Notes under the pieces: generated by a model
Database searches by the model: none
What the model was told of the DNA's origin: nothing
What the model saw: only the letters and a program-made list of their open reading frames with translations
Program-made: the position numbers and the translations under genes
Part shown: in pieces, positions 14,150 to 26,629 of the stretch
How positions within the stretch are numbered: position 1 is the first letter of the stretch
Layout of the letters: each line of letters opens with the position of its first letter
Origin: Progne subis subis
Taxonomy: Eukaryota; Chordata; Aves; Passeriformes; Hirundinidae
Direction of reading: 5' to 3'
DNA: 64,000 bases
Assembly (NCBI GenBank): GCA_022316685.1
Contig: JAKJHU010000062.1
Coordinates: 2,379,501-2,443,500, forward strand

Positions 14150-14367
14150 CATCAGATCATTTAAGCTGGGAAAGAACTTTAAGATCATTAAATCCAACCA
14201 TTAACCCAACACTAGCCAAGCCCACCGCTGAACCAGGTCCCCAGGTCCCCAGGTGCCACACCCACACATCTTTTAAATACCCCCAGGGATGGTGACCCAA
14301 TCAGGTGATCAGCAAAGCTTTCTGTGAGAGCATTTTTTCTGATATCCAAAATTCCTTGGTGCAACTT
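14150..14367 (-). mobile_element. CR1 LINE fragment, 3' end portion
   Basis: The complement matches the well-known 3' region of avian CR1: on the + strand, a atcatttaagctgggaaag block, then atccaaccattaacccaaca, then ttttaaatacccccaggg, then a ttttttctgatatcca block. Only a degenerate trace of the terminal octamer repeats remains at the left edge. It stops at CAACTT (14362-14367), where the LTR at 14368 interrupts it, and continues at 15073. Confidence 0.88.
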
Positions 14368-15072
14368 TGTTTCTGTGCACCCAGGGACGGCAGTTAGTTG
14401 CTGCTGCTCTGTTTTGGCAGTTGTTGGGGGGCTGCTTGCTGGAGCTTAAATTCCCCGCATTCAGGTGGTTTTAGAGTCTTTTTTGCCCTCTGCAAAGCTC
14501 TGAGCCAAATGCAGGAAAAGACGGAGTCTTCAAGGTTGCATGCTTCGTGTTTATTAGTTCTTATCTTACAATTTTCTCAGTGTCCTGCAAGATGTTTGCC
14601 GCGGCTCGGACATCTGGTGACTCCCCCCTGTCCCAGGGCTGTCCTTATCTTTTATACTAATTGCTACGTATTCGATATTTACTATTTATTACCAATGTCT
14701 ATCACTATTACTAAAAAGGTCATCTATACATTGACCCAATCCTCACAAACTACTTTGTGCCAATGTCACTGCAGAAATGGAGTGAGGGAAGAAGAAAGAA
14801 GAAAGAGAAGACAACGCCCCAAATTCTCCATCTTGTCCCCATTCACTTCAATACAAGAAATCCAAAACCACTGTTTTTCTCACCCTGTGATATATTGAAC
14901 TACAATCTTTCACACTCTTGTGGCCTGCAATGCTTCCTGCAGTGCAAGAAGCCTCTCCCATGGGCTGAGATCAAAGCCAGTGTCTCTCTGAGCTCTGGGC
15001 TGTGGTCCCAGACCCCCCTGCCCAGGTCTCTGACCCTCCAGGGCAACCAAAGGAGTGCCCTGGACTCCAACA
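14368..15072 (-). mobile_element. Solo LTR, family B (705 bp), inserted into CR1, TSD CAACTT
   Basis: The + strand ends are TGTTTCTGTGC and GGACTCCAACA, flanked by CAACTT at 14362-14367 and 15073-15078. Both duplications fall in CR1 sequence that is continuous once the LTR is taken out. The - strand carries AATAAA (complement of 14550-14555) about 180 bp before the 3' terminus. The sense 5' end (TGTTGGAGTCC, then GGGCACT) and internal blocks such as caccctgtgatat and ggcctgcaatg resemble family A, so A and B are probably related. Open reading frames across it, including one of 166 codons, have no recognisable domain and are taken as chance. Confidence 0.9.
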
Positions 15073-15262
15073 CAACTTGAAGCCATTTCCTCTTTACCTA
15101 CCCAGGAGAAGAGCCTGACCCCCACCTGGACATACCCTCCTTTCAGGGAGTTGTGGAGAGCAATAAGATTCCCCCCTGAAGCTCCCTTTCTCCAGGTTCA
15201 ACAGCTCCAGCTCCCTCAGCTGCTCCTCGTAAGATTTGTGCTCCAGACCCTCTGTCACCCTC
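15073..15262 (-). mobile_element. CR1 LINE fragment, part upstream of the 14150-14367 piece
   Basis: The complement matches the CR1 segment ending ORF2 and entering the 3' UTR. On the + strand it shows aacttgaagccatttcctct, tcagggagttgtggagagca and agctccctcagctgctcctc blocks, ending near ctccagaccctctg. Orientation and order agree with the 14150-14367 piece, so both are one CR1 insertion split by the LTR. The right-hand edge is approximate because similarity fades there. Confidence 0.85.
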
Positions 15263-16524
15263 CCGTGGGCACATTCCGACACACAAATCAATTCTCAGTT
15301 TAAACAGAGCATTGGACCGGCTCAGAAACTCACCCTTATTCCACTGCATTGGTAGTAAAAGCAGCGTTTCTCATTTCTTCCTGAACTGGCTTTCATTCTT
15401 GCAAAGGTTCTGCACAACTTCCGAGTCCATTATTTTTCTTAAATGAAAGGCTTGTAGTAATAAACAACATTAAAAGATAGGGGAAAAACCAATTCTGTGG
15501 ATCAGGGTCTGTCATGGCTTAGGAAAAAAAAAAAGCACGAAGTCCATCTTCTCTGAGTTTGGAGGTTTTCCTAAAGAAATGAAGCCATGGAAGACAAATG
15601 AGCCACTGACTGAAAGGAAGAGTAATTATATGATAATAAATATCGCAGAAGACAGAGAGTCAGCTTTTCCCTGAACATTTTAGAAGTTTCAAGATACATC
15701 ACCCCTGCCATGACATTTAGCTGGGGCAGCAGAACCCACTCCCACTTGATGATCTGGGAAGCCTCATTAAGCCAAATTCAATGGACACATTCCCAGGAGC
15801 TGTTCAAAGACCACATGGAGCCCTGCATGCAGCTCACAAGGCCTGAAGTTTTGCAAATGCTTTACCACAGTATGATAAAGACCTTGTAACACTTTGTGTT
15901 TTGCAAATGAGGAGATGGAGACACAGACAGAGACACCATGGTCCCCTCCCAGATTGTTTCAGGCAAAGATAAAATGTCCTTCATGCCAGAGGCCACTTAT
16001 TCCATCTTTAGATTGTGCTATTGGTTTTTGTAAATATTTATCCATTTCATATTCCAACCATGGCTGATAGTGAAGGCTGTAGTAGCACAAATATAAATAT
16101 TTTTTTCATTTGTATTTTACTACACACTGGTGATGGCAAAAAAAACCCCTTTGCACTGTGAAGGCGTCTTCAAGAGTAATGATCCCCCTGGCATGGAAAA
16201 ACCATTTAAGACACTTACCACAGTGAGAATAGAGTGAGCTTTAACTTGTGCATGCTGTCTGAGTGCTCACCTCCACACTGTGAGGAATTCCTCTCAATGG
16301 AAAACATTCCTCAGACACAAATGATTCCATAATCTGACACAAAATAGAGCAGAACAATCAATTGACTTGGCATGAGTCGAAGTGGATTAAAAATTGTGAG
16401 GGAAGTTTGCTGGGCACTAGCGTAAGCCACATTCCATCCTCATTCTGTGTAACAAATGTTTGGTAACAAGGCAGGATAAAAGTGAAACATATCTTCATGC
16501 TTGTAGGTGAGAAGGAGGTGCACT

Positions 16525-16567
16525 AAAAAAAAAAAGAAAAAAGAAACAAGAAAAAAAAAGGAAAAAA
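16525..16567 (+). repeat. A-rich low-complexity tract
   Basis: An almost pure A/G stretch with one C, consistent with a decayed poly(A) or simple repeat. Confidence 0.85.
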
Positions 16568-16707
16568 TACTTTTAGGGGAGAACCAGTATGGAGGAAAAA
16601 AATACATTATCAAAGTTGGGATACACCGTTGTAGAACTGGAGGAACCTAAAGATAAAGAAGCTTTGTGAGACCTGAAAATATAGAAAATAGTTTTTCATA
16701 AAAGTCC

Positions 16708-16737
16708 ATCTCCACTGTCTATATCTCCACTGTCTAT
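16708..16737. repeat. 15-bp tandem duplication (2 copies)
   Basis: The unit atctccactgtctat occurs twice back to back, at 16708-16722 and 16723-16737, with no mismatch. Confidence 0.95.
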
Positions 16738-19700
16738 CTTATGCCCTTGGGAATTGCTTATGTATTTTGTCTGCATAGAACCTGAGTGAAATTCATCTTC
16801 GGAGTGTTTTGTTGCTGGCTGGGAAATCAAGAAGATTCTCATAAAGAGAAGCTACTAAGTGCATTTCTAACTCCCTGGGCTCAGCATTTCTAGTGGCAAT
16901 GACTAGCTTTTAAAACTGAGCTGGAAATGTCATGCTAGGAGCTAACAAATGGTATGTGGGAAAGCAGCAACAAGATTATGCTGCTTTTCATCCTTGGTTC
17001 AGATCTATCCCACATGGCTGTTGGTCAAAAGCCTTTTCCCGTCCAGATGCACCTGGAGATAAGCCAGGATACTGGAGAGTCCTTGCAGCCTGTGGCTGCA
17101 TCCTAGCTGGCTCTATCTGGGATTTGTGCTGTTGATTTGGGCATGGAGTCACACATTCTCTCCAGCTTTCTGGATGCAGTCGGGGGGTTAGACAAAAATA
17201 TCTCGAGTAGGAACAGCCATACAGAGCCCTAGGTCCATCATCAGCCCAGCAGCAAGCTGTGATTTTCCAGCCTGAATGCTCAGCTGAGTTCTTGAAAAGC
17301 TTCTGTGGGTGGCAATGAGGCCACCACCTTCAGCCTCTTGTGAAGGTGGGACAGTGTCTCTGCCAGCTGCATTGAGTGTGGCACCGCTGTCCCTGGCACC
17401 TCAGCTCCTTGGGAACACATCTCAAGCAGGGAAAGGTCCCTCGCTGCTTTGTGAGAGTCAGAAGAAGATGCAGTACCTAGTGATTTTGAATTGTTTGTGT
17501 TCACTGTGTTATAGCAAACTCTTGAGGCAATAATTACTTCCCTGAGGTAATATAACTGCGCTAACAGCATGAGAAATTTGATCTGCCCATTTCCTGGTTT
17601 TGGCCACAGCTCGTGAAATCACAACTATCAAATGCAGGGCCTGTATAAAGGGGCCATTCTCCTCTACCTACACAGCTATTTTTGGTTCTTCTCAGCTTAT
17701 AAATAAAATAATCTTCCAGAGCGAAATTGGTCAGGATTTCTTTTCCAACCACATAGCAAGTGCCTTTCAAGCTCTCGGGGAGACAAAATAATGTTTGAAT
17801 CACAATTGTGTGTTTGAGGTATTCCAAAATGAACCCATGTTCCTAAAAAAAAAGAAACACAAATACTCTGAGTTTGATCCTGTCCCTGGAGAAGCATTCA
17901 TAGCCCCAGTGACTTCCATGGAGTTCTGCCAAATTACATGAGTTGGATATTTGCTCCAGGCCATTTTGCTATCACAAACAGCAGCTACACGATAAGGATC
18001 ACAACATATTTCTGAAAGGAGGGCAAGTGTCACTGATAGACTGGTTGCAAAAACGTCATTCATTAATAAAACGGTCACGAGCGACTGCAAGGGGTACAAA
18101 CGAAGCGTTTCACTTTCTTGGGGCTTCATTTTGAAACCCTGTTATTTGTACCCATCAGACATTCTCCTAACCTTTTCAAAGCTCTGTCCCCCTGCAATTT
18201 AAGGTCTGTGATTGGGAACCCAGGTTAAAAAGAGCCTTCCCTTTTAGCCCCTAACCCTGAGTATTCCCTGGGGAGGCCAGGACTAAAGGTAAGAGGGAAC
18301 CTGGGCATTAAAAAGTGCCTCAGACCAAAGCCCAGTGAGTGCAAAATGCAGGTCTGAGTAGAGCAGCAGCATTGGTGTTCTAAAAAACAGGGAATTACCT
18401 GCCCAGGTAATTACAGAGTACGTTTGGAAGCAGCACACGCTCAGCAGTGTGAGCGTGCAGAGACCAAAATCATGAAGGGTTACCCAATCCAGATCACAGC
18501 AGCATCCTTAGACAAAAGAGCCCCAAAGAAAACCAAGTCAAAGAGATGCAATCTCACAGCACCGAGCACGAAATGACTGAATACTTGACTTCCTCAGTCA
18601 CTCCTACCTTAGGCAATGAAAGCAAACTTACACTACAGGGTGAGAAGGAAAATTTATGGGAATCGTGGAAATAAATCACAGTGTTTTATTTGTCCATGGT
18701 ATGTACGAATTTCTCAGAATCCAGAAAAACAATTTTTTTGTTCTTGTTCCAAACACAAACAAGGAATGTCTCCTGAATTAGTGCAAACTTTTAAGCCTGT
18801 TTTTCCGAGATAAAGAGCTGTAGCATAAGTAAGAACAGTCTAAAGTCCTCCTTTAGGGGTCACAAAAAACATCTAACTCCTTGATTTGGACAGCGACAGA
18901 GGTGAAGGTCTCTGATTCTGACACGGTACACAATCCAAAATGGAATCAAATTGTAAATCAATTGCAAAGCACAGAAGATTTTGTACCACGTCACTCTGCC
19001 CCCTCTTCCACCCAACTAGCGTTAATGAGCAAGTATGAACGGGTAGCCCTAGAACCAACTAATGGCAGGGATAACCCCGAAGCATTTGCACAGTTTTTTC
19101 CTGTTCCCTGCCTGACCTGCTCTGCTTTATGTCAGTGTCTAGTCGAAGGGGTAGGATTTGTCTTTTCTGCGCCGTGGTTTATGCAGTGTCACAAACGCTG
19201 ATATTGATCTCTTGCAGCCAAGGTCTCTGTTTGATCCCGCCAGTGTGAGAGCGTGTGTGTTATTTTCATCAGGGCCTTTCCAGTCACTTGATTCATTTGT
19301 TTTGCACAAAGCAGGATTGTAACCGGGCAGTCAGAAGGGGGAAGCTGCATGTGCAGAGTAAGATTTAGAAATTCCTATATTTCCTGTTAGACAGAGGCTA
19401 TTTTGAGTTTGGCTTTTTATGCTTTCTTTGGAGGGGGGGAAAAAAAAAAGCTATCTTGCCAAAGCAGAGGGCAATGGCATTGAATTTTCCCATCCATTAT
19501 TTGTAAAATATTTATTAAATAAACTTTTACCTTCTCCCTTCTTAATTCTCAGATAATCCTGGGACAGAGTAATCTTATTCTGAGTGTAAATGTCATTCCT
19601 CTCCCAGTCAGAGAAAACAACTGCCTTTGACAAAACAGCATATCTTCATTTTTTACAACAGCATTGCTCTCCCACTGGTTGTTTAAGAGGCAAAACAAAT

Positions 19701-22700
19701 GTTTTGCCTGTGGGAGCAATTTAAGATGAGATAAACTGTGGGTATTGGCCTCTCAAAGGTCATCCCAAGCTGATGCTACAACCTCGTTCTGGTGGTTTGT
19801 GAACTTCCCCGGAGCAGTATCCATAGAAATGGTTTCGTTTTGGATCATCCAGCAGGATTACGAATCTGTACCACTGCCACAGGTGGGCATTCTCCTAAGT
19901 GGGCTCTGACTCACTTGTCATTTGCCATTCTTGGAAAGGGAAAAATCCTCAGAGATGCAAATCAAGGTTATTAGTAGGAAACAAACTCATATTCATCTGC
20001 AAGAAGCAGGGAAAAAGTAGAAATCCCAGGGTTTTGAAATCACATCATCATCCCCATAGGATCAGTTGAGCATTAATGGAGGGACATAGTTACTCCAAGG
20101 CTGTGGGATACCCTGTGAATGCAAATTTAGGTGTCAAGTCCCATAAAAAGTGTCCTGTGGAGGAGATGTTGAGGGAAGCTGAGACTAGAGCCAGGGAGGG
20201 CACTACAGGGAATTTCTAGCACCACTTTGTACCTGCACTCAGCCAGAGAGAGAGAACCAAGCCTCCCCAGTGCTCCTGGTGCAGTCAGACAAGCAGCAAG
20301 CACAGCCCAGGAGGAAAATGGCACTGGGTACCAGAGAACTGAGCCAACAGCACAGGTTCTCTTAATCAAAACATTTTCCAAGGAAGAAATTTGTCTGGCA
20401 GAAAATTATTTCCTCCCTGCAATTGACTTAGAGTGGGAACAGGGCATCTCTGTGCCCTTTTCCTGTCTTCTTAAACTTTTAGGCCTTCTCTGACACCAGG
20501 AAACCAGGAAAATGTTGAAGTTCTCTGTGGGGAGAGTGAGTCCAGCTCAAAGTCTAGACAATTTGATATCCTGAAATGTTGACCTGTGACAACCAGCCAG
20601 CCTACTTGCCTGTCAATTCCTGTCCTTGGTTCCTTTATCTTCCTCAGACATTCTCCTAGATATCATTGGAGGCTGCGTTTGAATAAGCAAAGGCGTTTTT
20701 GATGTTACTCAGGAGGAACAGCATCATTATTCCAGTTCTTTACAGCCCCCAAGTGCTTGAGAACCCACAGGCGTGGTGGTTTGCTGTGCAGCAGGTCCCT
20801 GGTGTCTAATCCTGCAAGTAAATATGTGACTCATTCATCCTACAGCAGCGTGGGGCCATAAATATCAGGCATTTATTCTCTCAACAGAAGGCCAGGTTCT
20901 TGTGTAGCAGATCTCTGGATAGTAAACACTCAGGCCTGAAGCAACCCCAGCCTGCAACCAGGGATTAAAAGCTTTGCTGCCCTGTAGAATTTCATGTTCC
21001 GAGGTGGACCGTGGAGTCAGTACATCAGGAGTGGTCCCCGGTGAGAATTACGCTGTCTGACTCTCATAACAAAAATATATATAACCAGTATTAAACAAGC
21101 TTTGCTGTCGTTCGTGCCTCAGTCATCCTTTCGAGGCCAAAAATACGTTCATGTGTCATGAAGTGTTTCCAGTCAAAATGTGCTTGACAGGCTCTGATTA
21201 GTGCATTCAAAGGGGCAGTTTTAGCACAGAAGTTCGTTTTCGTTTCCCACATACACTTCTACAGCAGTTGTGTTCCAAGGGGCCAAGGAAAACAAAGGGA
21301 GGTTTGGCACTGTAGGAGCATTTGTCTGTTTGTCTGTGCTCGAGGTTACCTGGGTATTACCTGCTCTTTCCTGGCAGAGAAGAACGAATCTGAATGGGAA
21401 AAATTATCAAGACTCTTTGAGGTAGGGGGCTGCATCATCCTGGAGGTTTTTTTTTATCAAATCAAATTCAGTGATCTTAGCCCTAGCAGAGCTAGAAGGA
21501 GCTGAAGAGCACACCCATGCTTCTTTGCACTCATTTAATTTCCACCTAAACTATTCAAATGCAGCCTAGAGATACCACTGCAGAAGTACCACTAGAGACT
21601 CCAGCATTACAGGTACACTGACAAGTGCAACATAAAAATCCTGCTAGTTCACAAATTAATGGTAGCTTTGGAAACCAAATTCTAACACAATAGCTCTTCA
21701 GGGGACAGTCTGGAGGAGGAAAAGCATTTTAATTTGGTTTTGACAAGCCCACTTGTTTCCTCAGCCCGCTTTTTGCTAGCATCCACTTCAAGCCTCCGCT
21801 CTGAGAGCGCTCTCACTCTCGTACACGTCTGAGGATACATGGCACATTTCAAACCTTTAATCACAGCCACTGAACAGCGTTCTTCATTACCAGATTTAGT
21901 TCTGCAAACAAGACAATTAAAATGTCAAGCTCCATCGGTTGCGCTGATTTTCTAGAACAGCCTCACGCTCAGTACAGCTTTGACAGGGATGTCTCCTCGC
22001 AGTGTTTGCTCTTTCCTTGCCCTGTTCACATCCTAGGATCAATATTCAGAAGCAGATAGCTCTCAGCCTGAAAGACTTCATTAGTTGTGTGCAAACCCTG
22101 GTGGCATCCAGAGGGTGCAATAGGTGTAACTCTCCAGCCAGCCCTCGAGCTCTGCTGCTCAAGAAAACACAGCTCTCCATTTTAGGAGCTGCCAGTCTTC
22201 CACTCCCCCGAGTTAGCAGCACAGCAGCTGCTCCCTGTGATGAATTTCCTGCAGTGCAGCAACTTTTCAGGCTTCAGTTTCTAACTAGAGTATAAAATTT
22301 AATGAGAGCTGAAACCCAAAACAACATCAAGCAAGATGGACAAAGAGTTCATCCTCCTCAAAACTTCCTGTGCTGGGAGAAAAATGGGCATTTATGCCAC
22401 AGGTTCCAGGGCAAATGTTGTCCAGTGGGTACATTAGACAGGTTTAGGGTCTAACAGAAAAACTACTATAATGTACTGCACAATGATCCATTCTCATCAT
22501 AATTCCCGCTGAATGCAAAACTGAGCTTTAAAAAAAATCTAAGTGGGGCACTACAGAAAATGAGAGTTCACACCAGACTCTGGAGTGCAGGATAAATATT
22601 CATTATGGATGGGAAATAAGAGAACATGTAATTGTGAAGGGAAAGGTGAAATCCAGCCACTTTATTTGTGTTCCTCTGAAGTGGCACTCTGAGAACATCG

Positions 22701-23119
22701 CTCTCTGAAAACATTAATAACTGGTAGTATGGAGTTCATGCCAGTCAGGGTTCACTGACCATTTTCCCCTCTGCTCAGAGCCCGTGAGATCTCTGACCTG
22801 CTCTTCCCAGGGCTTTCAAAACCCTGGCATGAAGCAGCCAGAGTGGTCACTCCCTCTTTGTAGACAACTGGAGAGCACAGAGAGGCACCCAGAGTGCTCC
22901 CAAATTCTGTCACTGCCCTGCTGGGACTCATCACGGACAACAATCCCATTAAATGTGTGTTTTCTCTGGCATGCTAGAGCAGTGTCCTTTGCAAATCATA
23001 GCTTTAAGAGCCAGGAGTCAGTTTGGGACTTGGTGAGCTTTTAATTGCATGTGGTCCCTTTTCCTCTGTTATCCATTATGCACAGGTAGGAAACCATGCA
23101 TGTGACTCCAGTTTTGCTA

Positions 23120-23142
23120 AATATATATATAGAGAGAGAGAG
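23120..23142. repeat. Compound (AT)n(AG)n microsatellite
   Basis: A short AT dinucleotide run passes directly into an AG dinucleotide run of about six units. Confidence 0.9.
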
Positions 23143-25734
23143 CCAAACATAAATCAGAAATACATAAGTACATTTTAAGGTAAGGTAAAAATATTCTTGC
23201 AACATCTAGGCAGATCACTGCAGGCACACTATTGAGAGCCCACTGTTTTCACCCCACCTGCCCCCTGAATTTTTGGCATGCACCTTGCACTGCTTGTTGC
23301 TTTAAGTGCACGCCGTTGCTGAAGGAGAGTGATTTGATGGCAGATCGAAGAGCGTTTAATCTAATCAATTCTTGCTTTGAACTCCTTCACTGTGAGGAGG
23401 CCTTGTCAGATTACAGTGCTTACACAGTGCAGAAACAAATAGATTAGTTTGCATGAAATCAGAATGGCATGCAAGGCAACTCTGGATGTTCTTTTTCCTC
23501 ATAGAACTATAATTAGTGAATGCAATATACTTCACATTTTATGGGGGAAAAAATGCAGGCAATAAAATCTTAATTTTACTAAAAAAACCTTAGACTATGC
23601 AGTGAAATGTCACAAAGGAGCATTACCTGATAGAATCCAGAACTGGGGATTTCTTTTTATGTCACCTCTGCGGGGTGGCTTTCAGGAAATTATGCCATGT
23701 CCATATAGCTCATACTCATCATAAAATGGTAAAATATATTCTTCTAGTTAATAAATCATCTTGCAGAACTGTGGGTGGAAACAGAATTATCCAACAGCTC
23801 ATACCAAATATTTATATCAGCTTGCTTATATAGCTGAAAACATGGAGAAAGCTACACGCAATTAACTGGAAAGCAGGAAAGATCAATTGCTTATCAGCAA
23901 TAAACTGGCAAAACATTTTGGGAGGTCTGGCAGGATTTAGGAACCCAAAATTTAGCTTATATAAAATCAAGGTCACAGCAGAAGGAAAGCAGCACAGACC
24001 CTAGGTAAGAAACTCAGGAAATCAAATCAAAAAGTTGTAACATTATATGATTGTAAAACACAGCAGCATGCACTAGGGTTTTTGTGAAAGGAAGTTTACA
24101 TTGATATAGAAAGAATATAAAAAAAATATGATGTATAAATGTTGTTTCAGTTCTTAAAATACAAATGCATTTAGGCCAGGTTTTCTTTTATTAATCTCAT
24201 GGCTCGCTTGAGGCAAAATGGGTACAAGTGGAAGAAAGAGAACATTAAAAAAGGAAAAAAAGACGGGGCTCAGCAAGTGAATATGTAACAAAAAAAAATA
24301 AAAATTAAAGTATATAAATAATCATAAAAACAGCAATGCTAGGAAAAACTAAAGCTACTCTCTAAGTCTTACTCTTACAAACACCTCTTTTTATAAAGGG
24401 AACACACCAAGAATTTTATTTATTTACTTACTTACTTTAGACTATCCTAAATGCTATTAACTATAGAACAAACATCCCTGTGTTGTTTGTGGAAACCAAG
24501 TGAAAGAATGCAAAGCAAAATATGCAAGTAAACTAATAACCAGTGTTTATTCAATTTCTGTTTTGTGCAAACAAGCAGAGTGATTTAATATCAGTTTGTA
24601 AACATCTTACCCAAACTGCATTTCCAGTGGATCATCTGCATGCAAATCAGTCTAAAATAAGCACATGCAAAACCACGCCAGAATTCAAAGGAAAAAGCCC
24701 TCAAAAAGTCAATAAGAAGGGATGAAAAAGGATGAAGAAAATCAAGGAAAAGATAAAAGCAACTGTTCAAACTTTATCTCGCTAAACAATGTTAGAAAAC
24801 TGTCAACCAGACAAACACACAAAAATTCTACTCATCTTGTAAAAACTCAGTTGTGAATTGATAATGAAAGATTTTAAACAAGACTGTCTGCCAAGAAGAG
24901 AAGTGGAAGTCCCAGCTGTAATGAAATGTATTGACTGCTCTTCCCCTGGAAGCAGCAGAGCCAAAGCTCCCCTTTGATGTCTCTCAACACTTCCCCTCTT
25001 CTGTGGCTCTTCAAGTGAAGACCACCTGGCTCAAGGCAGGCTGAATTTGGAACAGTGAGGGGACTGGAGGCTTTTAGGGCTTGCAGCTGTTTCATTCAGG
25101 TGTTTGCAGGAAGGGGGAAAGGATCTACTCGAGGAAAGAAGAAGTGTCCCAGATGAGGATTTCCTTTCCTGTGTGCCAGGGAGCTCAGAGAGGGAAAAAG
25201 GGTGACAATTGCCCTCAGCTGTCTCTTCTCCTTTACCAAGAGAGAGGGTCTTACAGTGCCCATTGCTGGCCTCACTCCTGTGGAGGAGGGCAAAACAGAA
25301 GAGAATCGGCTTTTCAAATATACAAGTTATAATCCTTGATGAATAAACCATGTAAACTGTAGGTTGCAGCAGATCTGCTTTCCTCGCTGGCACAGTTGGA
25401 GCACGCAGGAAATGGAGGACATCCATCCTTTACTGAAATATTTGTATTGTTCCCAAGCCAGTTTTCAGCTTTCTGGGCTTTTCTACCCAACAGCTACTGC
25501 TCAAGCAACCACTCAGCTTTTCTATTAGGAAACTCCAAGGATGGGGAATTTCTGGGATACGATGTGGTACCTTATAACAGGACAAGGCAGCTGAGTCATT
25601 TGTTTTTACCGCTTCCTTTCAGATCCACATCTCCCTCATTCCCTCCTCTCTCCTGGGGTGCACACCCCAAGGAGCTGGTGCCATGCCAGCTGCCCTGAAC
25701 CCAAGGGGAAGCTGCTGCCCCTGTAGGTGCCCTT

Positions 25735-26623
25735 TGTTGCTTTTATCTTCTTTTTTCCAGGGTCGGGATGAAATGCTCGAGATCGTATTTTGTGTTTAGA
25801 CTCAGAGGTTTATTAATTTTTATCTACGTAACAGTCTCACAAGCTGTGAGTTCTATAGCACTTCTAGCTAACAAACTAAAAATGGAGCCATATCTATAGC
25901 TCTCTACCAGGCCTTTTCAGAATAAATTGCCCAATTGAGAAATTACACCTAAATTATCTTTACTTTTAACCCAATAACCAACCACCCGTGGCCTGCAATG
26001 TGGATTTTTCTACCCAGTTACGAGAAACCACCCAGACCCATGAAGAAGGTGAAAAAGAAGGACTAGCCTACACCCTAAGACCTCCATCTCACCTAACCTT
26101 TCTCAAATGAAACCACATTATCTAGCATCAAATCTTTTTCAAGTATAGGCCATGGTGAGGGATGGGGAGAGCTATGGCAAAAGTAAAACAACAAGTCTTA
26201 AAAGAGTGTAAGAGCCTCTTTTGTAATACTGACCATGAGCTCTAGCTCTCCAAAGAGAAGCAAGCGAATTCTGCTCAAGCACCTGTGAGCAAGTTAGCCT
26301 GGGCTTAAGCTAGAGAAGATCAAAAATACTGAAATACTTAGCCATAATTAGGCACAGCCATTTCCACTTTGTGTCATAGCCAGCAGAACTGATCTGAGTG
26401 TTACTCAGATACTACTATATTACTATATCCTAAACCCTTAAACTCTGAGTTTTGCACCCTGTGCTATCACACACTTCTATCCAAACTCCACACCCACAAT
26501 CCCAGTGCTGTCACTACGTTTTTGGAGCCTTCTCCATGGCCTCAGGTCAATGCAGTGTTTGCTTGGGGGTCAGAGCCTGGCAGCACAGAAAGTCTGGAAT
26601 TCCCAGTGCCCAGGGTTCCAACA
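25735..26623 (-). mobile_element. Solo LTR, family A, long variant (889 bp), with exact 6-bp TSD GCCCTT
   Basis: Its + strand ends are TGTTGCTTTTATC and GGGTTCCAACA. GCCCTT flanks it on both sides, at 25729-25734 and 26624-26629. It is collinear with the 10775 copy except for about 325 extra bases at roughly 26090-26415, between the cctccatct block and the tatcctaaacc block. A - strand AATAAA lies at the complement of 25809-25814. Terminal inverted pentamers TGTTG...CAACA are intact. No internal retroviral coding region is present. Confidence 0.88.
26090..26415. other. Extra ~325-bp segment inside the 25735-26623 LTR
   Basis: This block has no counterpart in the two other family A LTRs, which pass directly from the cctccatct block through about 30 bases to the taaaccttaaac block. 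I did not find it elsewhere in the window and recognise no element in it. It may be a later insertion with a small deletion at the junction, or part of a longer LTR subfamily that the other copies lost. Confidence 0.6.
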
Positions 26624-26629
26624 GCCCTT

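Larger units (their letters stand above)
15263..25728. other. Probable RERG intron; only simple repeats seen
   Basis: This 10.4-kb stretch has the A-rich tract at 16525, the 15-bp duplication at 16708 and the AT/AG microsatellite at 23120. Reading frames are all short, without domains. Confidence 0.55.

Noticed and set aside
14398..14898. 166-codon open frame on the + strand
   Set aside because: It lies wholly inside LTR B and antisense to it, with no recognised domain.
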